From contig NZ_CP012677.1 in assembly GCF_001294625.1 (NCBI RefSeq), positions 1,054,001 to 1,118,000 on the forward strand: a stretch of 64,000 bases of DNA, written 5' to 3'. The notes beneath the pieces were generated by a model that was not told the origin of the DNA, searched no databases, and saw nothing but the letters and a program-made list of their open reading frames with translations. The number at the start of each line of letters is the position of its first letter. The first letter of the stretch is position 1. This stretch comes from Arthrobacter alpinus. Lineage in GTDB: Bacteria > Actinomycetota > Actinomycetes > Actinomycetales > Micrococcaceae. Shown in pieces: positions 57,351-64,000 of this stretch. Position numbers and translations under genes: made by a program.

Positions 57351-58253
57351 CTAAAAGGTGTGCTCGGGGCCGGGAAACACGCCGTTGCGCACCTCGTCAC
57401 CATACTCCTTGGCGGCGTTGGCCAGCACTGTGCGCAACTGAGCATACTGCTTGACGAACTTGGCCATCTTACCGGTCCGTAGCCCGGCCATGTCCTGCCA
57501 CACCAGCACCTGCCCGGTGGTGGAATTGCCGGCGCCAATGCCTACTGTGGGCACAGAAACCGCGGCCTCAACGGCAACGGCCGTGGTGGCCGGAACCATT
57601 TCCATCAGCACACAGAAGGCGCCGGCGTCAGCGAGGGCAACGGCGTCCTCCACCATGGATGCGGCGGCGTCACCGCGGCCCTGTACCCGGTAACCGCCCA
57701 GCATGTGCTCGCTCTGCGGGGTGAAACCAATGTGGGCCATGACCGGGACGCCGGCCTGGGTCAGGGCTCGCACGGTCGGGGCGTAGTAGGCGCCGCCCTC
57801 CATCTTCACGGCATGCACCAAGCCCTCCTTCATCAGGCGCACCGAGGAAGCGATGGCTTGCTCGGGGGACTGCTCGTAGCTGCCGAACGGCAGATCGGCC
57901 ACCACCAGGGCACGCTTGGACCCTGCGGTGACTGCGCGGGAGAAAATGATCATCTCATCGAGCGTGATCGGCAAGGACGTCTCGTTGCCCAGGACGTTGT
58001 TGGAGGCGGAATCACCCACCAGCAGCACCTCGATGCCGGCCTCGTCAAAAATCTGTGCTGTGTACTGGTCGTAGGCAGTCAGCATGGCGAACTTTTGGCC
58101 GTTGAGCTTGGCGGCCTGCAAGTGGTGGGTCCGAATCCTGGCCGTGGTGGCCGGAATGCCCGAACCGTACGGGGCAGTGACCTCGGCGGGAACACGGTGT
58201 GCGGGGGTGCTGCTAACGGGCGCAGCTGAGTCTGGGGAACTAGTGGGGGCCAT
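57351..58253 (-). CDS. panB: 3-methyl-2-oxobutanoate hydroxymethyltransferase
   Basis: The first committed step of pantothenate (coenzyme A) synthesis, adding a hydroxymethyl group from methylene-tetrahydrofolate to ketoisovalerate. 300 residues. Motifs: KFAMLTAYDQYTAQIFDEAG, LLVGDSASNNVLG, VKMEGGAYYAP, GFTPQSEHMLGGYRVQGRG and GIGAGNSTTGQVLVWQD. A ~45-residue N-terminal extension is Ser/Pro/Ala-rich. The start has a -10 exactly six bases away. panC and panD are not in the window. Confidence 0.95.
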   Translation of the reverse strand: MAPTSSPDSAAPVSSTPAHRVPAEVTAPYGSGIPATTARIRTHHLQAAKLNGQKFAMLTAYDQYTAQIFDEAGIEVLLVGDSASNNVLGNETSLPITLDEMIIFSRAVTAGSKRALVVADLPFGSYEQSPEQAIASSVRLMKEGLVHAVKMEGGAYYAPTVRALTQAGVPVMAHIGFTPQSEHMLGGYRVQGRGDAAASMVEDAVALADAGAFCVLMEMVPATTAVAVEAAVSVPTVGIGAGNSTTGQVLVWQDMAGLRTGKMAKFVKQYAQLRTVLANAAKEYGDEVRNGVFPGPEHTF

Positions 58254-58259
58254 GGATAG

Positions 58260-58265
58260 AGCTTA
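58260..58265 (-). promoter_or_regulatory. -10 of panB (leaderless)
   Basis: TAAGCT on the minus strand is followed by CTATCC and the ATG at 58253. Confidence 0.5.
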
Positions 58266-58420
58266 TTACGACTCGGCGAGGAATTTAGTCAAGGAGGCAC
58301 AGAAGTCCTTAGTAGAGTATGGACGTACGGGCCTTGATGCGGTGGTGAGAACCAGTGCTGGAAGGGCCATAACAAAAGCTGTTTCAGTAGGCAGAGCGGC
58401 AACGACAAAAGGGGCCCGCA

Positions 58421-59761
58421 GTGAACCGTCAGCAGGAATTTGTGTTGCGCACCATCGAAGAACGCGACGTGCGGTTTGTGCGCTTGTGGTTCACGGACGT
58501 GGTGGGCAGCCTGAAGTCAGTGGCCCTGGCCCCGGCCGAGGTGGAGGGAGCTTTTGAGGAAGGACTGGGCTTTGACGGATCCGCTATTGAGGGCCTGGCC
58601 CGTGTCTTTGAGTCGGACATGCTGGCCCAGCCCGACCCGTCAACGTTCCAGATTCTGCCCTGGCGTGGGAAAACCGAGCAGACCTCACGCATGTTCTGCG
58701 ACATTTTGACGCCCGACGGCGAACCCTCCGCAGCCGATCCCCGTAACGTTCTCAAGCGCACTCTGGCCAAGGCCGCCGACATGGGCTTCACCTGCTATAC
58801 GCATCCGGAGATCGAGTTTTACCTGCTGAAATCAGATCAGCCCGGACCCGACGGCAAGCCGATCCCGGTGGATCAGGCAGGCTACTTTGACCACGTGCCA
58901 GGAGGTGTGGCCCAGGACTTCCGCCGCACGGCAGTGACCATGTTGGAGGACGTGGGGATTTCCGTGGAGTTCAGCCACCACGAGGGTGGCCCCGGCCAGA
59001 ACGAAATTGACCTGCGCTACGCCGACGCGCTGCAGACGGCCGACAACATCATGACGTTCCGCACGGTGATCCGGGAGGTCGCCATTCAGCAGGGCAGCTA
59101 CGCCACGTTCATGCCCAAGCCTTTCTCTGAACACCCCGGCTCCGGCATGCACACGCATTTCTCCCTCTTCGAAGGTGACACCAACGCCTTCCACGAGCCC
59201 GGCGCCGAATTCCAGCTCTCCACGACCGCCCGCCAGTTCATGGCCGGCATTTTGAAGCACGCCCCGGAATTCACGGCCGTGACCAACCAGTTCGTGAACT
59301 CCTACAAAAGGCTGTGGGGTGGCGGGGAAGCCCCCAGCTACCTGTCTTGGGGGCACAACAACCGTTCGGCGCTGATGCGGGTGCCGCTGTACAAGCCAGG
59401 CAAGGGCCAAGCGGCCAGGCTTGAATACCGGGGCATCGACTCGGCTGCCAACCCCTACCTCGCCTATGCGGTGTTGCTGGGGGCCGGGTTGAAGGGGATC
59501 GAGGAAGGCTACGAGCTGCCACCGGCGGCCGTGGAGGACATTGGCGCGCTCAGCAGCGCCGAGCGCCGGGCCCTGGGCCACGATCCCTTGCCGTCAAGCC
59601 TGCACGACGCCGTCCGGCTCATGGAGGAGTCCGAGCTCATGCCGGAGATCCTGGGCGAGCAGGTCTTTGAACACTTCCTGCGGAACAAGCGCGCCGAATG
59701 GCAGGAATACCGTTTGCAGGTCACCCCCTACGAGATCAACCGATACCTGGGGGTGCTCTAA
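58421..59761 (+). CDS. glnA2: Glutamine synthetase, GlnA2 type
   Basis: A dodecameric type I glutamine synthetase, 446 residues, making glutamine from glutamate and ammonia (or a glutamine-synthetase-like ligase). Beta-grasp segment RFVRLWFTDVVGSLKSVALAP, EGLGFDGSAIEG, metal/ATP motifs EIEFYLL, SHHEGGPGQNEIDLRYADAL and KPFSEHPGSGMHTHFSLF. The C-terminal tyrosine-adenylylation loop (NLYDLPPEE in GlnA1) is not present (GYELPPAAVEDI instead), so it is probably not modified by the neighbouring GlnE. The GTG start follows AAGGGG. TAGAGT near 58313 is a possible -10. The order panB, glnA2, glnE resembles mycobacteria. Confidence 0.92.
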   Translation: MNRQQEFVLRTIEERDVRFVRLWFTDVVGSLKSVALAPAEVEGAFEEGLGFDGSAIEGLARVFESDMLAQPDPSTFQILPWRGKTEQTSRMFCDILTPDGEPSAADPRNVLKRTLAKAADMGFTCYTHPEIEFYLLKSDQPGPDGKPIPVDQAGYFDHVPGGVAQDFRRTAVTMLEDVGISVEFSHHEGGPGQNEIDLRYADALQTADNIMTFRTVIREVAIQQGSYATFMPKPFSEHPGSGMHTHFSLFEGDTNAFHEPGAEFQLSTTARQFMAGILKHAPEFTAVTNQFVNSYKRLWGGGEAPSYLSWGHNNRSALMRVPLYKPGKGQAARLEYRGIDSAANPYLAYAVLLGAGLKGIEEGYELPPAAVEDIGALSSAERRALGHDPLPSSLHDAVRLMEESELMPEILGEQVFEHFLRNKRAEWQEYRLQVTPYEINRYLGVL

Positions 59762-59769
59762 CACCCACC

Positions 59770-62700
59770 ATGAGTTCCCTTACCCGCACCCTGATCACCC
59801 ACGGTTTCTCCGATCTGGAAAAAAGTGAGAGGTTCCTGGGCTTTCGCGAACTTGCCGAGCTGGACCAAGCGGAGCTGTTGGCGGCCCTGCGCGTCGCCAA
59901 CGACCCGGACCTGGCCGTCCAGTCCCTGGTCCGGCTGCTCAGCGCCGCGCCGGAGGTCTACTCCAAATTAACGCGCACGCATCCGGAGTCCGGGGAAGTC
60001 GAATCCAATGAGGCCCTCTTTAGGCTCTTGGGTGCTTCGGAGGCGTTGGTGGATTTCTTGATCCGGCACCCCGAGCACGTCGATGTCCTGGACATGCCCA
60101 GCTCGCCCGAACCCGTGGCCGCCGATGGTGCGGCACTGCGTTCCTCGCTGCTGGAGGCTGTGGGTGCGGATCCGGCGTCGAGCATGCCGCTGGCCACCAT
60201 GACCGGCTGTGCGGCGCGCCTGGCCCTGCGCACCCGGTACCGGCGGCACCTGTGCGAGCTGGCCATCAGGGACCTGTGCGCGGCCTCACCGCAGGATGTC
60301 ATGCCGTTAGTGGGGGCGGAGCTGGCGGATCTGGCCGCGGCTGCCATGGAGGGTGCCCTGGCGGTGGCACGGGCCCAGGTGGCAGGGGTCTTCTGTGCCG
60401 AAGCCGTGGCGAGGGTGCACCTTGCCATCATTGGCATGGGCAAGTGTGGCGCCCGTGAGCTGAACTATATTTCCGACGTCGACGTCATGTACGTGATTGA
60501 GACCGCACCTCCTGGCGTGAACGACGGCGGGCGGGCCGGGGAGGCGGACGCCGTGACCGTGGGCAATGCGCTGGCCGCGGCGATCTCCCAAACCATCTAC
60601 GCGCCCGAACGGGAGCCTGGACTGTGGGAAGTGGATGCTAGTCTTCGCCCCGAAGGCAAGGACGGGCCCCTGGTGCGGACCCTGGACTCGTACCTGAGCT
60701 ACTATCAGCGGTGGGCTCATGACTGGGAGTTTCAGGCGCTGCTGAAGGCCCGTGTGATTGCCGGGGACGCAGAGCTGGGCGAGCGTTTTGAAGAAGCCAT
60801 TTCACCGCTGATCTGGACGTCGTCGGAGCGGGAGGGGTTTGTCACCTCCGTGCAGGCCATGCGCCGGCGCGTCACGGCCAACATCAAGGCTTCGGAGGCG
60901 GGCCGGCAGATCAAGCTGGGCAAGGGCGGATTGCGCGACGTTGAGTTCACGGTGCAACTGCTGCAACTGGTGCACGCCAAGAACGATAAGTCGCTGCGAG
61001 TCAAGGCCACCACGGGGGCCATCGCCGCGCTGACCAAGGCCGGCTTCATTGGCCGCACCGACGCGGCACACCTGGATGAGTCCTACAGGTACCTGCGGGT
61101 TTTAGAGCATCGCATCCAACTGGTGCAGTTGCGCCGCACCCACCTGATGCCCACGGCCCCGGAACAATTGCGTGCCCTGGCCCGGGCCGTGGCCGGTCCC
61201 ATGTCGCTGAAGCGGCCCAGCGCGCAGTCGCTGCTGGATGACTGGGCCAAGGTCAAGCGCCGCGTCAGCACCCTCCACGAACGCATCTTCTACCGCCCCA
61301 TTTTGGCGACGGCAGCGCATTTGAGTGCCGAGGACCTGGCCCTCGCCACCGATGCGGCACGCGCCCGCCTGGCGGCCCTAGGCTACCGCGACACAGTTGG
61401 TGCGCAACGCCACATCGAGGCATTGACGGCCGGGGTCAGCCGCAGGGCGGCGCTGCAACGCCAGCTCTTGCCTGTGCTGCTGGGCTGGCTGGCTGACGGC
61501 GTCGACCCGGACGCGGGCCTGCTGGCTTTCCGGCGGGTGAGCGAGGCGTTGGGTACCTCCCACTGGTACTTGGGCATGCTCCGGGATCACCAGGCAGCGG
61601 CCGAACGGCTCTGCCATGTCCTCTCCAGCTCCCGCCTGGTCACCGACTTGTTGGCTGTCTCGCCGGAAGCTACGGCATGGTTTGGCAATGACAAGGAGCT
61701 GGTTCCCTTGTCATTTGACGTGCAGTGGGCGGAGATCCAGTCCAAGATGTCCCGGCACCCGGAACCGTCCGATGCCATCAGACTCATTCGCTTGATCAGG
61801 CAGCGTGAAATTCTTCGCATTGCCATCGCCGACTGTTCGGGCCTGCTCACCCAGGACCAGGTCTGTGCAGCCCTCAGTGACGCCGACAGGGCGAGCGTCC
61901 TGGGCGCCCTGCTCGTGGCCGAAGCGGATGTGTATGCGGGGGAACCGGCACTGACCCGCCTTTTGGTGGTCGCGATGGGGCGCCAGGGTGGACGCGAGAT
62001 CGGGTATGGTTCCGACGCCGATGTCCTCTTTGTTCACCGGGCCGTTGAGGGTGCCGACAGCGGGCAGGCCCAGCAACAAGCCCGGTTGCTGGTTTCTAAG
62101 TTGATGGTGATGCTGACGCAACCGGTGCGCCCGGCCATCCAGGCCGAACGGGTGCTCAGTGTTGACGCCGATCTGCGCCCCGAGGGAAAGAATGGGCCCA
62201 TAGTTCGTTCCCTCGATGCCTACAAGGAGTACTACGCCAGGTGGTCCTCACCCTGGGAGGCTCAGGCGCTGTTGCGGGCCCTGCCCCTGGCCGGCTCCGA
62301 TGAGCTGGCAACGGACTTCGTGCGGATGGTGGATCCTGTCCGCTACCCGTCGCTGTTGGGCGAAGCTGAGCTGCGGGAGATCAAGAGGATCAAGGCCAGG
62401 ATGGAGTCGGAGCGGTTGCCTCGGGGCGCCGACCCGGCACGGCACGTAAAACTTGGCCGCGGTGGGTTGAGTGACGTCGAATGGCTCGTCCAGCTGTGGC
62501 AACTGCAACACGCCCATGCCCACGAGGCGCTGCGCACCACCGCCACATTGCCGGCCCTTTACGCGGCCTGTGAGCTGGGCCTGATTGCGGCGGAGGAGGC
62601 ACAGTTGCTGGAGTCCGCCTGGCGCCTGGCCGGGAAGATCCGTAACGCCAACGTCATCTGGACGGGCAAGCCCTCTGATATGTTGCCTTCCTCTCGGCGC

Positions 62701-62823
62701 GACTTGGAGGCCGTGGCCCGCTGGTGCGGGTACGAGCCGGGCCAGGCCGCTGCGTTCGAGGAAGACTACCTGGGCCTCACCCGGCGGGCGCGGGCGGTTT
62801 TTGAGAAGCACTTCTACGGGTAG
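59770..62823 (+). CDS. glnE: Glutamine synthetase adenylyltransferase
   Basis: Adds and removes AMP on GlnA1 to set its activity. About 1017 residues. Two nucleotidyltransferase halves are visible: MGKCGARELNYISDVDVMYVIE with the SDVD catalytic pair (de-adenylylation domain) and MGRQGGREIGYGSDADVLFVH with SDAD (adenylylation domain), each followed by the LGRGGLSDVEWLVQLWQLQHA / LGKGGLRDVEFTVQLLQL helical segments. ATG at 59770 lies eight bases after the glnA2 stop and likely uses coupled translation. The 24 codons upstream are inside glnA2 and rejected. The true substrate GlnA1 is not in the window. Confidence 0.95.
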   Translation: MSSLTRTLITHGFSDLEKSERFLGFRELAELDQAELLAALRVANDPDLAVQSLVRLLSAAPEVYSKLTRTHPESGEVESNEALFRLLGASEALVDFLIRHPEHVDVLDMPSSPEPVAADGAALRSSLLEAVGADPASSMPLATMTGCAARLALRTRYRRHLCELAIRDLCAASPQDVMPLVGAELADLAAAAMEGALAVARAQVAGVFCAEAVARVHLAIIGMGKCGARELNYISDVDVMYVIETAPPGVNDGGRAGEADAVTVGNALAAAISQTIYAPEREPGLWEVDASLRPEGKDGPLVRTLDSYLSYYQRWAHDWEFQALLKARVIAGDAELGERFEEAISPLIWTSSEREGFVTSVQAMRRRVTANIKASEAGRQIKLGKGGLRDVEFTVQLLQLVHAKNDKSLRVKATTGAIAALTKAGFIGRTDAAHLDESYRYLRVLEHRIQLVQLRRTHLMPTAPEQLRALARAVAGPMSLKRPSAQSLLDDWAKVKRRVSTLHERIFYRPILATAAHLSAEDLALATDAARARLAALGYRDTVGAQRHIEALTAGVSRRAALQRQLLPVLLGWLADGVDPDAGLLAFRRVSEALGTSHWYLGMLRDHQAAAERLCHVLSSSRLVTDLLAVSPEATAWFGNDKELVPLSFDVQWAEIQSKMSRHPEPSDAIRLIRLIRQREILRIAIADCSGLLTQDQVCAALSDADRASVLGALLVAEADVYAGEPALTRLLVVAMGRQGGREIGYGSDADVLFVHRAVEGADSGQAQQQARLLVSKLMVMLTQPVRPAIQAERVLSVDADLRPEGKNGPIVRSLDAYKEYYARWSSPWEAQALLRALPLAGSDELATDFVRMVDPVRYPSLLGEAELREIKRIKARMESERLPRGADPARHVKLGRGGLSDVEWLVQLWQLQHAHAHEALRTTATLPALYAACELGLIAAEEAQLLESAWRLAGKIRNANVIWTGKPSDMLPSSRRDLEAVARWCGYEPGQAAAFEEDYLGLTRRARAVFEKHFYG

Positions 62824-62853
62824 GCTCGGGATTTCGACGAGCTAGCCGCCGCC

Positions 62854-64000
62854 CTAGGGAATCAGGGCCCTTGTATGGGAGATGACGGTGACCACTTGCG
62901 CGCCCGTAACGAGCTCACCATCTTGGACAAATCCTTCCTCCTGCCCTGTGAGGTCCTGGATGAGCCGGCCCTTCCACAAGCCCAGTAGCCTTGCATGCTC
63001 GGGAAGGGGAGCGAGGTTGCGCATTTCCTCCGGTTCCGCGTCGAGGTCAAAGAGCTCTTCGGTACCCCATTCGGAGGCCCACAGGTATTTCACGTGCCCG
63101 TCGGTGACCCCTGGCAGCTATTGCCCGAAGTACACGTGCTCCCCATGCAGCCACTCCCGCCAAGGTTGCGGATCCGTGGCGCCCACGTCCGTGCGTAGGA
63201 ACCTGGCCAGAGATTTGCCGTCGCAGTAATCCGGCACGGTCACGCCGGCCAAATCCAGGAGCGTGGGCATGATGTCGCGCAGTTCCACCACTTCATCCAC
63301 CACTGCGCCATGGAGCGCCGCGGCGTCGCTGGGGGCGGGCATGATGATCAATGGAACTCGGGCTGAGCCCTCATGGCCAACGGCCTTGCGGTAAAAGTCG
63401 TGGTCGCCGAGCATTTCCCCGTGGTCCGAGGTGAAGGCGATGATGGTGTTCTCATTCAGCTCAACGCCAGTCAGGGCTACCTGAAGGCTCATGAGCTGTA
63501 GGTCGATGTGGGTCATGAGACCGTAGTAGCCGGCACGGGCACGGTGCATGGCGGCCGCGGACAGCGTCCCGAATGAAAGTTGGTGGTTGCCGTTGGTGCG
63601 CGCCGACTCGTAATGGTGTTCCCAGTCACCGAGCCGGCGGTTGAAGGCCGGTATGTCCAGATACATCTCCATGGCGCATGCCGGCGGATCGTAGGTGGAT
63701 GCGGGCGGTGGAATGAGAGGCAAAGGAAAAACGGCGTCGTCGGGTCCCATCGGTAAAGCCAGTCGATCGCCTGGGCGCCAGCCCATGACGTCGGATGCAA
63801 GCGTTCGGCCTTGCCCCACGGCCGGACCACCGTTGAGTTACACCCGACCCCATGATCAAACTACTCCTCGTCGGGACCAACCCCGGGCCGACGCCGCAGC
63901 CAAGGAACGTAGTCGTCAAAGAACCTGAAGTTGAGTTTGTGTTCTTTGCGGGCAAAATGCAGGAACCCGTCGTGCAAGAGCACGTCGTCGAATCCCACCC
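62854..64000 (-). pseudogene. Broken sulfatase (arylsulfatase) gene, partial
   Basis: Read from the right edge, the minus strand encodes a sulfatase (for example VGFDDVLLHDGFLHFARKE, FFDDYVPWLRRR, CLSFHRPHPP, the metal/alkaline-phosphatase-like ENTIIAFTSDHGEMLGDHDFYRKAVGHEGS, and ELFDLDAEPEEMRNLA). It is broken by a TAG at 63861-63863, a one-base frameshift near 63692-63701 (between RPHPP and YDPPACAMEMY), and a TAG at 63118-63120. Reading through all three restores the expected domain order and family motifs. The N-terminus with the catalytic formylglycine site lies beyond the window. It ends 30 bases from glnE, converging on it. Confidence 0.85.

Overview
The window is a chromosomal segment of a high-GC actinobacterium, most probably an Arthrobacter-type member of the Micrococcaceae. 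The evidence is the gene order (fadD15, plsC, aroG, pknL, a Rv2175c-like gene, a polyprenyl synthase, then mraZ and the dcw cluster, an order shared with mycobacteria), the SepF/Wag31 style of division genes with no ftsA, a MurE whose DNPR motif reads DDPH (expected for Lys-type peptidoglycan), and a DUF222/HNH endonuclease gene. Almost all of it is core genome. Accessory or decaying material is limited to the HNH gene and a broken sulfatase gene at the right edge.

Layout. 1-11 kb: tail of an upstream gene, a ParA-like ATPase, glycine dehydrogenase (gcvP), pyruvate carboxylase (pyc), an EspI-like MinD/ParA protein with a long disordered N-terminus, and an acyl-CoA synthetase with a perfect 22-bp palindrome in its upstream region. 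11-24.7 kb: ROK glucokinase, a small membrane protein and an alpha/beta hydrolase, PlsC acyltransferase, class II DAHP synthase, the HNH gene, a PASTA Ser/Thr kinase, a LysM lytic transglycosylase, a Rv2175c-like DNA-binding protein, a polyprenyl diphosphate synthase and a lipoprotein. 24.7-26.7 kb: DNA polymerase IV, a possible 38-residue ORF and a DUF3040 membrane protein.

26.7-48.9 kb: the division and cell-wall cluster: mraZ, rsmH, ftsL-like, ftsI, murE, murF, mraY, murD, ftsW, murG, murC, ftsQ, ftsZ, pgeF, yggS-type, sepF, yggT, divIVA/wag31, lspA, rluD-type. Genes from rsmH to ftsQ are packed with short overlaps. They build lipid II (MurC-F, MraY, MurG), polymerise and crosslink it at the septum (FtsW, FtsI) and assemble the divisome (FtsZ, SepF, FtsQ, FtsL, DivIVA). 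The mraZ promoter carries three GTGGAG repeats at 10-bp intervals, the mraZ-rsmH gap holds a hairpin with a CUUCCCC loop matching the mraW RNA motif, and a perfect 21-bp palindrome precedes ftsZ.

49-64 kb: dnaE, a small membrane protein, hisD, nrdR, then on the minus strand map and polyphosphate glucokinase, a tiny conserved protein, panB, glnA2-type glutamine synthetase, glnE, and a sulfatase pseudogene running off the window.

Two patterns span the window. At least nine genes have a TANNNT hexamer exactly six bases before the start codon, the signature of leaderless transcripts. Several gene ends carry long near-perfect inverted repeats, mostly without a T-tract. I see no tRNA, rRNA, CRISPR array, insertion sequence or prophage, and no clearly new multi-gene system. 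The most interesting items are regulatory.
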